From the NCBI GenBank assembly GCA_037968495.1, contig JBBKVP010000058.1:1-20440 (forward strand): a DNA stretch of 20,440 nt, given 5' to 3'. The position numbers and the translations under genes were made by a program. The notes below the pieces were generated by a model. The model ran no database searches. It saw only the letters and a program-made list of their open reading frames with translations, and was not told the DNA's origin. The stretch is from Aestuarierythrobacter sp037968495 (GTDB lineage Bacteria > Pseudomonadota > Alphaproteobacteria > Sphingomonadales > Sphingomonadaceae). Each line of letters starts with the position of its first letter. Position 1 is the stretch's first letter. This document shows positions 7,973 through 15,341 of the stretch, piece by piece.

Positions 7973-9015
7973 AGGGGCTTCCATTCTTCATCGGCAGGTA
8001 GCGGCGCAAATATCGCATCCAGCAAGTCGTCGCTAACATCTTCGGGTGTCGGCGGGTTCCATTTGGGATCATTGGTCTTGTCCACGATCACCGCGCGCAC
8101 GCCCTCGGCAAAATCGGGGCGGACCAGCACGCGGCTGGCGATGCGGTATTCCATCCGCATATTATTGGCAAAGTCTGTAAGTTCAGCGCTTTTGGCGAGC
8201 TGGCGCAGCGCAACCTTACAGGTCTGCGGGCTCTTGGTGCCCAGAGTGTCGCGTTCTTTCGCGGCCCAATCGCTATCGTCAGTTTCAAGCGACGCGAGAA
8301 TGTCTTCGTAACGATCAGAGGCAAAATGCTTCACGATCTTATCGGCGTTCTTCTCGATACGAGCAGCGGGCGGGGTGCCCATAGGCTCGGACAGAATGCC
8401 GGAGATACGGCGCGGGTTGGCAATGATCCGCGCCTTGGCTTCTTCGACCATTTCGCTTGGCAAATAATGTGTGGCGAGGCCTGTCCAGAGGCATTCAGCA
8501 CCGTCCATCCGCGCGCCAGTGAGCGCGAGGAATTGGCCGAGCCGTCCGCCAAGCCGCGACAAGTGCCAGCCGCCGCCGACATCGGGGAAAAGACCAATGC
8601 CTGTTTCCGGCATGGCGAAGCGCGTGTTCTCTGTTGCGACGCGGAATTTGGCGGGCATCGCAATGCCGACGCCGCCGCCCATAGTGATGCCGTCCATGAA
8701 GCAGACGATAGGCTTAGCGTAGGTCATCATCTGGTGGTTGAGCTGATACTCGTCATGGAAGAACTCGCGGCCCGTCTTGCCGCCATCTTCCAGCGCCGAT
8801 TTGCGCAGCAGATTGATATCGCCGCCCGCGCAAAACCCGCGTCCTTCGGCATGGTCGAGGATGACTGCTTCGACAGCGTCGTCGTTCGCCCATGTTGTGA
8901 GGGCGGCGCTGATCGCATGACACATATCCAGCGTCAGCGCGTGCAGCGCCTTGGGGCGGTTCAGCGAGATATGACCCACCTTGCCGTGGGTGTGGATGTG
9001 AACTTGGTCGGTCAT
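7969..9015 (-). CDS. 3-hydroxyisobutyryl-CoA hydrolase
   Basis: This crotonase-fold thioesterase (348 residues, ECH_2 type) releases free 3-hydroxyisobutyrate from its CoA ester, a step that pulls the toxic methacrylyl-CoA intermediate forward. Diagnostic features are GFCAGGDI (60-67), GGGVGIAM (113-120) and the MPETGIGLFPDVGGG block, with E137 and D145 at the spacing of the catalytic Glu/Asp of human HIBCH. The length exceeds plain hydratases because of the C-terminal HIBCH extension. The ATG overlaps the stop of the upstream lipoprotein gene (ATGA). No Shine-Dalgarno is visible there, so translation probably depends on coupling. Confidence 0.92.
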   Translation of the reverse strand: MTDQVHIHTHGKVGHISLNRPKALHALTLDMCHAISAALTTWANDDAVEAVILDHAEGRGFCAGGDINLLRKSALEDGGKTGREFFHDEYQLNHQMMTYAKPIVCFMDGITMGGGVGIAMPAKFRVATENTRFAMPETGIGLFPDVGGGWHLSRLGGRLGQFLALTGARMDGAECLWTGLATHYLPSEMVEEAKARIIANPRRISGILSEPMGTPPAARIEKNADKIVKHFASDRYEDILASLETDDSDWAAKERDTLGTKSPQTCKVALRQLAKSAELTDFANNMRMEYRIASRVLVRPDFAEGVRAVIVDKTNDPKWNPPTPEDVSDDLLDAIFAPLPADEEWKPL

Positions 9016-9383
9016 GGTGCAGGTTTGCCATCTTCAGAAGTTGGAAATGCAGCATCAAAGCCAATCGGAGGAATACCATCCTCACGATAAGCACCAGGCT
9101 CACACCAAAATCCAACTGTCTGACGTTCGGAGTTTGGAGACTGTGCGCGAACATTTTGATTAAGTAATCTCGCTGCCATTTCACAATTTGCAATGTTGAA
9201 ATCGTTCGCTTCTCCTTCGGCATCAAAGGAACCGAAGTGCAGCCTCATGTCGGTCAACAGCGCACCATTCCGATATAGCGTAGCGACTTGTGTCTCAGGA
9301 ATTGACCGGTCAGCTTCCGAACATGCTGCGAGCAAGCAAATGCTCAACGCGAGAATAGTTTTCTTATGGATCAAGATAATCAC
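9012..9383 (-). CDS. Small predicted lipoprotein of unknown function within the valine operon
   Basis: The 123-residue product has a positively charged, hydrophobic signal peptide with lipobox LLAAC (C21), so it is predicted to be a lipid-anchored envelope protein. The mature part holds two more cysteines (C67, C94) that could form a disulfide. I recognise no domain. It starts with GTG at 9383, overlapping the dehydrogenase stop (GTGA), and its TGA overlaps the next ATG, so it is inserted without spare bases. A hand count of bases 9061-9360 gives 146 G+C of 300 (about 49%), while sampled flanking lines of the operon give 60-73%. This suggests later acquisition or different constraint. A TTG at 9374 is an alternative start. 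Confidence 0.75.
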   Translation of the reverse strand: MIILIHKKTILALSICLLAACSEADRSIPETQVATLYRNGALLTDMRLHFGSFDAEGEANDFNIANCEMAARLLNQNVRAQSPNSERQTVGFWCEPGAYREDGIPPIGFDAAFPTSEDGKPAP

Positions 9384-10525
9384 TGGCGCAGCAAATCCCG
9401 GCCCACGATCATACGCATGACCTGATTGGTGCCTTCGAGGATGGAATGCACTCTGAGGTCACGCCAGAAGCGCTCGATCGGGTAATCTTTGAGATAGCCA
9501 TATCCGCCGAACAGTTGCAGAGCATCGTTCACGATCTTGCTGCCATTGTCCGTGGCAAGACGCTTGGCCATAGCGGAGAAGCGCGACTTGTCAGGTGCAT
9601 TGGCGGTGACTTTGGCGGCGGCGAGATAGAGCAGTGCACGAGCTGCCTCCAGATCGGTCGCCATGTCGGCGAGCATGAACTGCGTGTTTTGGAAATCGGA
9701 CACTGGCTTGCCAAATTGCTGGCGTTCTTTGGTGTAGGCCACAGCTTCGTCCAGACAGCGCTGCGCTCCGCCGAGCGAGCAGGCACCGATATTCAGCCGT
9801 CCGCCGTCGAGACCCATCATGGCGAAGCGGAAGCCGTCGCCCTCTGCGCCGACGCGATTGGCTACCGGTACGCGGGCGTCCTCGAAGATTACTTGCGCGG
9901 TGGGGCTGGCGTTCCAGCCGAGCTTCCGCTCCGGTGCGCCGAAGCTGACGCCGGGTGTGCCCTTATCGATCACGAGGCAGGAAATGCCCTTCGCACCGTC
10001 CTCACCCGTCCGGACCATGGTCACGTAGATGTCATTCACGCCGCTGCCGGAGATAAACTGCTTGGTGCCGTTCACGACATATTGATCGCCATCCAGCTTG
10101 GCTGTGGTCTTGAGCGCCGCAGCGTCGGACCCGCTGCCGGGTTCGGTCAGGCAATAGCTGGCGATTTTATCCATGCTGATAAGATCGGGCAAATACCGTT
10201 CTTTGATCTCATCCCCGCCGAAACGGTCGATCATCCAAGCGGACATATTGTGGATCGAGATAAATGCGCTGGTGGCTGGGCATCCGTAAGCCATCGCCTC
10301 CATAATCAGCGCAGCCTCCAAGCGGCCAAGCCCGATGCCGCCCGATTCCTCGGACACATAAATCGCGCCAAAGCCAAGTTCAGCAGTCCGCTTAATCACA
10401 TCAACAGGGAAGTGCTTTTGCTCGTCCCATTCGGCGGCGAAGGGCGTAATATTGTCGGCGGTGAACCGCTGCGCCATTTCCTGGATCGCAAGCTGGTCTT
10501 CGGTAAGTTGAAACTGGTCTGTCAT
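9380..10525 (-). CDS. Acyl-CoA dehydrogenase, probably isobutyryl-CoA dehydrogenase
   Basis: This 381-residue FAD enzyme has the standard acyl-CoA dehydrogenase fold. The FAD/substrate loop YCLTEPGSGSD spans 124-134, KQFISG is at 155-160, and the catalytic base E364 lies in HSILEGTNQVM (360-370). That position is the general one for short-chain and isobutyryl-type enzymes. Placement between mmsA and the 3-hydroxyisobutyryl-CoA hydrolase argues for isobutyryl-CoA to methacrylyl-CoA oxidation. A 63-bp gap separates it from mmsA; it contains the palindrome AGCTTAAGCT (10568-10577), so an internal promoter is possible. The start has only a weak AAGG ribosome site. Confidence 0.92.
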   Translation of the reverse strand: MTDQFQLTEDQLAIQEMAQRFTADNITPFAAEWDEQKHFPVDVIKRTAELGFGAIYVSEESGGIGLGRLEAALIMEAMAYGCPATSAFISIHNMSAWMIDRFGGDEIKERYLPDLISMDKIASYCLTEPGSGSDAAALKTTAKLDGDQYVVNGTKQFISGSGVNDIYVTMVRTGEDGAKGISCLVIDKGTPGVSFGAPERKLGWNASPTAQVIFEDARVPVANRVGAEGDGFRFAMMGLDGGRLNIGACSLGGAQRCLDEAVAYTKERQQFGKPVSDFQNTQFMLADMATDLEAARALLYLAAAKVTANAPDKSRFSAMAKRLATDNGSKIVNDALQLFGGYGYLKDYPIERFWRDLRVHSILEGTNQVMRMIVGRDLLRQ

Positions 10526-10567
10526 GCGGCAAGCCTTATCGGGATTGGGTAGTCTGGTCGAGTATTG

Positions 10568-10577
10568 AGCTTAAGCT
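10568..10577. promoter_or_regulatory. 10-bp perfect palindrome between mmsA and the acyl-CoA dehydrogenase gene
   Basis: AGCTTAAGCT lies in the 63-bp gap that is the only sizeable break inside the valine operon. It could be an operator for an internal promoter. No convincing -10/-35 pair was identified, so this is tentative. Confidence 0.2.
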
Positions 10578-10588
10578 GACAGAGGCGC

Positions 10589-12088
10589 TCACCCCATCGT
10601 CGGGATTACGAACGCGTTCCCGTCATTGCCCACGCTACCATCGGGCCAGCGCTGGGTGATGGTTTTCACCTTCGTCCAGAACTTGATGCCTTCCATGCCG
10701 TGCTGGTTGGTGTCGCCGAATGCGCTACGTTTCCAACCGCCGAAGCTGTGGTAAGCGACGGGTACCGGGATCGGGACGTTGATGCCGACCATGCCGACTT
10801 CTACCCGCGCGGCAAACTCGCGGGCCGCATGGCCGTTGCGGGTAAAGATCGCGACGCCGTTGCCATATTGGTGCTTGCTTGGGAGCGCGACTGCTTCCTC
10901 GAAATCCTTGGCTCGCACGATCTGGAGGACCGGGCCAAAGATCTCTTCCTTATAGCTTTCCATATCGGACGTGACATGGTCGATCAGTGTGGGGCCAATG
11001 AAGAAACCTTTCTCGTGACCTTGCAGGCTGAAGCCCCGGCCATCGACAACGATCTCGCCGCCTTCTTTTTCTGCAGTGGCAATCCAGCCTTCGACGCGGG
11101 CCTTGTGTTCCGCCGTTACGACGGGGCCGTAATCAGCCTCTGCATCGGTCGAGATGCCGACGCGCATCTTTTCGATCGCAGGGATCATCTTGTCGCGCAG
11201 GCGGTTCGCTGTGTCTTCGCCGACGGGGACCACAACCGGCAGCGCCATGCAGCGTTCGCCAGCCGAGCCGAAGGCCGCACCGCTGAGGTCATTCACGACT
11301 TGGTCGAGGTCCGCATCAGGCATCACAATACCGTGGTTCTTCGCGCCGCCCATCGCCTGCACACGCTTACCGGCAGCCACGCCGCGCTTATAAACATAAT
11401 GCGCGATGTCGGACGAACCGACAAAGCTGACAGCGGCAATATCTTCATTGTCCAGGATCGCATCGACCATTTCCTTGTCGCCGTGCACGACCTGCAGGAT
11501 GCCTTCAGGCGCGCCTGCCTCGAGCATCAATTCGGCAAGTCGCACTGGCACGGATGGATCACGCTCGGAAGGTTTCAGGATAAAGGCGTTGCCGACCGCG
11601 ATGCTCACACCGAACATCCACATCGGGATCATCGCGGGAAAGTTGAACGGGGTGATGCCCGCACCGATGCCGAGCGGCTGACGCATCGAGTAAACATCGA
11701 TGCCGGGACCAGCGCCCTGAGTATACTCGCCCTTGAGCGCATGCGGGATACCGCAGGCAAATTCGATCACGTCGAGACCGCGCTGCACATCGCCCTTTGC
11801 ATCCGCGATCACCTTGCCGTGTTCGCTGGAAAGTAACGCCGCAAGCTCGTCCATATTGGCTTCGACGAGCCGCTTGAATTCGAACATCACGCGGGCGCGC
11901 TTCTGCGGATTGGTCGCGGCCCAGGCGGGTTGAGCGGCCTTCGCGGCTGCCACTGCCTTATCCAGCAATGCAGCATCACCGAGGGGAACTTGCGCCTGCA
12001 CTTCGCCTTGATTGGGATCGAAAATATCGTGATGGCGCACTGATTTACCGCCCGCTCCGCCGACAATGAAGTGATCTACCTGGCGCAT
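10589..12088 (-). CDS. mmsA: CoA-acylating methylmalonate-semialdehyde dehydrogenase
   Basis: This 499-residue aldehyde dehydrogenase converts methylmalonate semialdehyde plus CoA and NAD to propionyl-CoA, CO2 and NADH. Visible are TPFNFPAMIP (146-155), the NAD-fold motif SFVGSSDIA (221-229), AMGGAKNH (245-252, without the usual ALDH general-base Glu, as expected for CoA-dependent MMSDH) and the catalytic Cys C280 in GERCMAL. The open frame continues 82 codons upstream, but that part is antisense to a tRNA and is not protein-like. The ATG at 12088 has AAAGGA (bases 12095-12100, minus strand) 6 bases before it and gives the normal family length. It is the first gene of the valine operon. Confidence 0.94.
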   Translation of the reverse strand: MRQVDHFIVGGAGGKSVRHHDIFDPNQGEVQAQVPLGDAALLDKAVAAAKAAQPAWAATNPQKRARVMFEFKRLVEANMDELAALLSSEHGKVIADAKGDVQRGLDVIEFACGIPHALKGEYTQGAGPGIDVYSMRQPLGIGAGITPFNFPAMIPMWMFGVSIAVGNAFILKPSERDPSVPVRLAELMLEAGAPEGILQVVHGDKEMVDAILDNEDIAAVSFVGSSDIAHYVYKRGVAAGKRVQAMGGAKNHGIVMPDADLDQVVNDLSGAAFGSAGERCMALPVVVPVGEDTANRLRDKMIPAIEKMRVGISTDAEADYGPVVTAEHKARVEGWIATAEKEGGEIVVDGRGFSLQGHEKGFFIGPTLIDHVTSDMESYKEEIFGPVLQIVRAKDFEEAVALPSKHQYGNGVAIFTRNGHAAREFAARVEVGMVGINVPIPVPVAYHSFGGWKRSAFGDTNQHGMEGIKFWTKVKTITQRWPDGSVGNDGNAFVIPTMG

Positions 12089-12122
12089 TATAATTCCTTT
12101 GGGCTTTTCGATTCTTACGCGC

Positions 12123-12163
12123 GTTCTACTCATGCTCCGAGGACAACGCAAACTGGCGCAGTT
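12123..12163 (-). promoter_or_regulatory. mmsA: Candidate promoter and operator for the valine operon
   Basis: On the minus strand TTGCGT (plus bases 12146-12151) and TAGAAC (12123-12128) are separated by exactly 17 bases, a plausible sigma-70-type pair of moderate quality. The palindrome AACTG-GCG-CAGTT (12151-12163) abuts the -35 element, a typical repressor or activator position. The rest of the 158-bp gap to tRNA-Gly shows nothing I can name. No transcription factor gene is adjacent. Confidence 0.3.
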
Positions 12164-12246
12164 GTTAATCCAGATCACCTTACGTTGCCGCGGCGCTGAC
12201 TGCAATTGACCAGCGAATGGCCTTGCGGCAAATGCCGGCCTGACCG

Positions 12247-12320
12247 GCGGGTGTAGCTCAATGGTAGAGCAGCAGCTTCCCAAGCTGACGACGAGGGTTC
12301 GATTCCCTTCACCCGCTCCA
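12247..12320 (+). tRNA. tRNA-Gly (anticodon CCC)
   Basis: A complete 74-base cloverleaf is visible. The acceptor GCGGGTG pairs with CACCCGC. The D-stem is GCTC/GAGC. The anticodon loop TTCCCAA has CCC at 12279-12281. The T-arm is GAGGG-TTCGATT-CCCTT, followed by discriminator T and an encoded CCA. The discriminator and anticodon both indicate glycine. It lies 14 bases before the GTG start of the next gene, so the two may share a transcript. Confidence 0.95.
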
Positions 12321-12334
12321 TTTGGGGGACCCAC

Positions 12335-12898
12335 GTGCCGTCCTTTTTTCTGACAATGCTTGCGGTGTTGCTAACGTCAACTGGCGCACGCGATCAGCTA
12401 CTGATGGCGCGGCTTTCGGCTGCGCTGGGTGGTTCGGTAGGGCTGCTGTTGGCTGGCTGGTTGAGCGCAGCCGCCGTTGCCGCTGTGATGGCTATTGCCG
12501 GCAGCGCGATTGCTGGTTTTCTGCCCCCTCCAGGCAAGTTGATGCTTGCTGCCTTCGCGCTGATTGCGGGCGGGGCGGAGCTGGCGTCGAACCGCAAGGC
12601 GAAACAGCCTGACGAACCCACCCGTTCGCTCTTTGCCATTTTTGTCGTTTTGCTAGCGCGCCAAATGGGCGACGGTACGAGGTTCCTGATTTTCGCGCTG
12701 GCGATTGCCACGGGTTCAGCACTTCTCGCGGGCGTTGGCGGGGCAGTCGGCGGTGGGGTGGCCCTGACAATAGGGTGGGCTTTGGGTGAGGATGCCACCG
12801 CGAAATTGCCGCTTCGCGCCATTCGCATATTGATGGGGGTGCTGTTTCTAATCGCCGGCGTATATACAGCAATTGATGCACGCGGGCTGATCGCTTAA
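12335..12898 (+). CDS. Degenerate TMEM165/GDT1-like (UPF0016) integral membrane protein
   Basis: The 187-residue protein is hydrophobic throughout, with about six predicted membrane segments in two similar halves, and has the size of bacterial GDT1-family cation transporters. Each half normally bears E-x-G-D-[KR]-[TS]. Here the equivalent segments appear to be TSTGARDQ (14-21) and RQMGDGTRF (109-117), so the first lacks Glu and Asp and the second keeps only GD and T. Membership is therefore by architecture and the remnant motif. Mn/Ca transport should not be assumed. The start is GTG at 12335 with GGGGGA upstream; an ATG seven codons later would shorten the first membrane segment. Co-transcription with the preceding tRNA-Gly is possible. 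Confidence 0.6.
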   Translation: MPSFFLTMLAVLLTSTGARDQLLMARLSAALGGSVGLLLAGWLSAAAVAAVMAIAGSAIAGFLPPPGKLMLAAFALIAGGAELASNRKAKQPDEPTRSLFAIFVVLLARQMGDGTRFLIFALAIATGSALLAGVGGAVGGGVALTIGWALGEDATAKLPLRAIRILMGVLFLIAGVYTAIDARGLIA

Positions 12899-12932
12899 GT
12901 CGATTGATCTTTGTGCAAAACTTTTAGAAACC

Positions 12933-12972
12933 GATCAGAGCTTTGATCATTAATCCTCTGATCATTTAATCC
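12933..12972. promoter_or_regulatory. dps: Inverted and direct repeats upstream of dps
   Basis: GATCAGAG (12933-12940) and CTCTGATC (12956-12963) form a perfect 8-bp inverted repeat with a 15-base spacer. Overlapping this, TGATCATTAATCC (12944-12956) recurs as TGATCATTTAATCC (12959-12972). A possible -35 TTGATC (12943-12948) and -10 TTTAAT (12965-12970), 16 bases apart, fall within the repeats. This looks like a regulatory region for dps (a redox or iron regulator is a guess). Alternatively the hairpin terminates the upstream membrane-protein gene, though no T-run follows. Confidence 0.4.
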
Positions 12973-12988
12973 GAAAAAAGGAAAGACT

Positions 12989-13450
12989 ATGGCCGACGCC
13001 GGCGACAATTCGAAAACTGAACTCGTTCAAGAACTCAACGGTTTGCTGGCGGACCACTTCGCTCTCTACACCAAGAGCAAGAATTTCCACTGGCACATAA
13101 CTGGCCCGCGTTTCCGTGATTTGCACCTACTGTTTGACGAACAGGCGATTGAAATCCGCGACGAGATCGACGTGATTGGCGAGCGTGTACGCAAGAACGG
13201 CATGAACACGCTGACTTCCGTTGGATCGGTCGCGAAACATACGCAGGTAAAGGATCAGGACAGCGCTACACTTTCGCCCGACGATATGGTCAAGGAACTA
13301 CGCGACGATAACGCAAATATGGTGAAACGTCTGAAGGGCATGAAGGAGCTTGCTGAAAAGGCGGGCGACAATGCCACTGACGGCCTGCTCGATGACTGGA
13401 CCGATATGGCGGAAGAGCGGGTCTGGTTCCTCAGTTCTTTCCTCAAATAA
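12989..13450 (+). CDS. dps: Dps-family DNA-protecting mini-ferritin
   Basis: Dps proteins form 12-subunit cages that oxidise and store Fe(II) with peroxide and shield DNA during stress. The 153-residue product is a four-helix ferritin-like protein. The inter-subunit ferroxidase residues match E. coli Dps by spacing: H34 (in HWH), H46, D50, D61 and E65 correspond to H51, H63, D67, D78 and E82. The N-terminal tail (MADAGDNSKTE) is short, with one lysine, so strong DNA binding by the tail is uncertain. The start is backed by AAGGA (12978-12982) with a 6-base spacer. The 90-bp upstream gap with repeats suggests its own promoter. Confidence 0.93.
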   Translation: MADAGDNSKTELVQELNGLLADHFALYTKSKNFHWHITGPRFRDLHLLFDEQAIEIRDEIDVIGERVRKNGMNTLTSVGSVAKHTQVKDQDSATLSPDDMVKELRDDNANMVKRLKGMKELAEKAGDNATDGLLDDWTDMAEERVWFLSSFLK

Positions 13451-13480
13451 CTGACCCCGCATCCGTATTCTAGGCGTCTT

Positions 13481-13511
13481 GGGGCCGTTCGGCATGGTGC
13501 AGAGCGGCCCT
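13481..13511 (+). terminator. Hairpin between dps and pgl, possible terminator
   Basis: GGGGCCG (13481-13487) pairs with CGGCCCT (13505-13511) over a 17-base loop, including one G-T pair. It lies 30 bases past the dps stop and just before the pgl ribosome site. No T-run follows, so it may be a weak terminator, an attenuator or incidental. Confidence 0.3.
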
Positions 13512-13528
13512 TCTGCTATGGAGCTGGC

Positions 13529-14149
13529 ATGAAAAACTTGATCGTGGAAGAGGGCGCGGATGATGCGCAAATCGCAGCCTGGCTGGAGGAGCGTTTGCGG
13601 CACGCGCTTGCCGCCACTGAGGGTCCGATTGCGATCACTATGCCCGGCGGATCGACGCCGTTTCCGATCCTTAAAGAGTTAGTGAAGCGCCCGCTGGATT
13701 GGCCGCGAGTTACCGTGTGGCCGGGCGATGACCGCGTTGTTCCCGATGATCATCCGGCGAGTAACACGGGCAAAATTCGCGACTTGCTTGAACCGGTTGG
13801 CGCAAAGGTTGCGGCCCTTGACCTAGACGCGGAAATCCCGCATTTCGCACTCGCATGGCTGGGCATGGGCGCAGACGGGCACATCGCTTCGCTATTCCCA
13901 AACACCGATCCGCAAGTCGATGATCCACACGCCGTGCGTCTGCTGACACCCGACCCGCTCCCGCCAGAGGCTCCGTTTGACCGGATCTCTCTGACGATCC
14001 CGTCATTGCTGGACAGCGACGATTTGCTGTTTGTCATTCGCGGGGATGACAAGCGAGCCGTTTTTGACGCCGCCACCAAAGGTGAGAGTGACCTGCCGAT
14101 CGCGCGTTTGCTCGGCGCTGCGACCCAGCCGGTGACCTGCTTCACCTAA
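13529..14149 (+). CDS. pgl: 6-phosphogluconolactonase (short form)
   Basis: The enzyme hydrolyses 6-phosphogluconolactone to 6-phosphogluconate in the oxidative pentose phosphate or Entner-Doudoroff route. Family motifs seen are PGGSTP (39-44), GDDRVVPDDHPASN (66-79) and the signature LGMGADGHIASLFP (111-124), containing the catalytic His region. At 206 residues it is shorter than the usual 230-260. The helix normally found between the SN motif and the LGMG motif appears reduced. The start is supported by GGAG at 13520-13523. No zwf, edd or gnd gene is in the window. It ends tail to tail with dinB, with a 4-base overlap of the stop codons. Confidence 0.85.
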   Translation: MKNLIVEEGADDAQIAAWLEERLRHALAATEGPIAITMPGGSTPFPILKELVKRPLDWPRVTVWPGDDRVVPDDHPASNTGKIRDLLEPVGAKVAALDLDAEIPHFALAWLGMGADGHIASLFPNTDPQVDDPHAVRLLTPDPLPPEAPFDRISLTIPSLLDSDDLLFVIRGDDKRAVFDAATKGESDLPIARLLGAATQPVTCFT

Positions 14150-15279
14150 AACAGCGGTAGTTGACATTCCTTTGCGCCGTGCCGCTTTGTCTTTTGTCCG
14201 TCATCTTGTTCAAGCGACGAGAGGGTCAGGCCCATCAGCCTGATCGGCAGCGACAGCGGTACAACATCGGCCAGCAATTCATGCCCGATTGCATAGAATT
14301 GCTCCTTGTTCGCAACGTAGTCAGTCAGCGACTTTGAACGCGACATATTTCTGAAATCGTTGAATTTGAGCTTCAAAGTAACTGTCCGACCCTTGGACTT
14401 GGACTTTTCGATCCGCTCCCACACAATATCGACCATCCGGTCCATCGTCTCGCGTAAGGCTTGGCCAGAGGAGATATCCTCATTGAAGGTCCGTTCCCCG
14501 CCGACCGACTTGCGGATACGGTTCGCGCGTACTGGGCGCAGATCAATGCCTCGCGCTGCGCGGTAGAGATAATCCGCCAGACTGCCGAAGTTCGCCCGCA
14601 TCCATGCAATTTCTTTCTGCGCCAAATCGGCGCCCGTTTCGATGCCGAGCTTAGCCATCTTTTCTGCGCCGCGCGGGCCAACCCCGTGGAAGCGCCTGAC
14701 GGGTAGTGACTGGACGAATGCCGCGCCTTCTCCGGGCCGGATAACGCATATCCCGTCGGGCTTGTTCTGGTCGCTGGCGAGCTTGGCGAGGAATTTATTA
14801 TAGCTGACCCCGGCGCTCGCAGTCAGCTGTGTTTCCTCGCGGATTTTCTGGCGGATAAGTTCGGCGATGCGGGTCGCCGAGCCGATGCCGTGTAGATCGT
14901 CCGTCACGTCCAGATAGGCCTCGTCCAGGCTCAGCGGTTCGACATGCGGCGTGTGATACTTGAAAATTTCGCGGATGATGTTTGACGCCTCACGGTAGGC
15001 TTCGAAACGGTGCTTCACAAAAATCAGATCGGGGCATCGCCGCTTTGCAGTAACCGATGGCATGGCGGATTTGACGCCAAACTTGCGGGCTTCGTAGCTG
15101 GCTGCTGCGACCACGCCGCGCCCGCCTGCGCCGCCCACAGCCACCGGTTTTCCGCGTAATGACGGATCGTCGCGCTGTTCCACGCTGGCGAAGAACGCGT
15201 CCATATCGACATGGATGATCTTGCGCAGGCCGTCCTCAGCCTCCGTATCCTCTAGATCATCTGTTTCTGGCGAATCCAT
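14146..15279 (-). CDS. dinB: DNA polymerase IV (Y-family translesion polymerase)
   Basis: This error-prone polymerase bypasses damaged template bases. The 377-residue product shows the catalytic DMDAFFASVEQ (25-35; D25 and steric-gate F30) and SLDEAYLDV (117-125; D119, E120). Helix-hairpin-helix-type GVGPRGAEKMAKLGI follows at 199-213, then the little-finger domain. The C-terminus QLPLF (373-377) is a beta-clamp binding motif. The frame is open 39 codons further upstream, but that extension is Cys-rich and not conserved in style, so the ATG at 15279 is chosen. No alphaproteobacterial LexA site (GTTC-N7-GTTC) was found in the 108 bp upstream. It is divergent from the MFS gene. Confidence 0.94.
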   Translation of the reverse strand: MDSPETDDLEDTEAEDGLRKIIHVDMDAFFASVEQRDDPSLRGKPVAVGGAGGRGVVAAASYEARKFGVKSAMPSVTAKRRCPDLIFVKHRFEAYREASNIIREIFKYHTPHVEPLSLDEAYLDVTDDLHGIGSATRIAELIRQKIREETQLTASAGVSYNKFLAKLASDQNKPDGICVIRPGEGAAFVQSLPVRRFHGVGPRGAEKMAKLGIETGADLAQKEIAWMRANFGSLADYLYRAARGIDLRPVRANRIRKSVGGERTFNEDISSGQALRETMDRMVDIVWERIEKSKSKGRTVTLKLKFNDFRNMSRSKSLTDYVANKEQFYAIGHELLADVVPLSLPIRLMGLTLSSLEQDDGQKTKRHGAKECQLPLF

Positions 15280-15333
15280 GGCAAAGCAGAATAAAGCCTC
15301 ACTGCGGTAATGAAACCTCCAGCAGAATTGTGC

Positions 15334-15341
15334 GTTGCAAC
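15334..15341. promoter_or_regulatory. Palindrome in the dinB/MFS divergent promoter region
   Basis: The 108-bp gap between dinB and the MFS gene must hold both promoters. It contains GTTGCAAC, a perfect 8-bp palindrome, roughly mid-gap. TTGCAA within it could double as a -35 for the MFS gene, but no good -10 follows. This is weak evidence. Confidence 0.15.

Noticed and set aside
7973..7984. Upstream ATG at 7984 for the enoyl-CoA hydratase
   Set aside because: The ATG at 7972 forms an ATGA overlap with the preceding stop, has GGAAG before it and gives the normal N-terminus.
9446..10552. 368-codon plus-strand open frame opposite the acyl-CoA dehydrogenase
   Set aside because: It is a GC-rich antisense shadow: the minus strand encodes a full, motif-complete dehydrogenase, and the antisense product resembles no family.
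10700..11836. 378-codon plus-strand open frame opposite mmsA
   Set aside because: It is an antisense shadow of a clear aldehyde dehydrogenase, with no ribosome site and no recognisable domain.
12089..12334. 82-codon N-terminal extension of the mmsA frame
   Set aside because: It runs antisense through tRNA-Gly and gives the well-known spurious peptide pattern of antisense tRNA reading. A strong ribosome site and family length fix the start at 12088.
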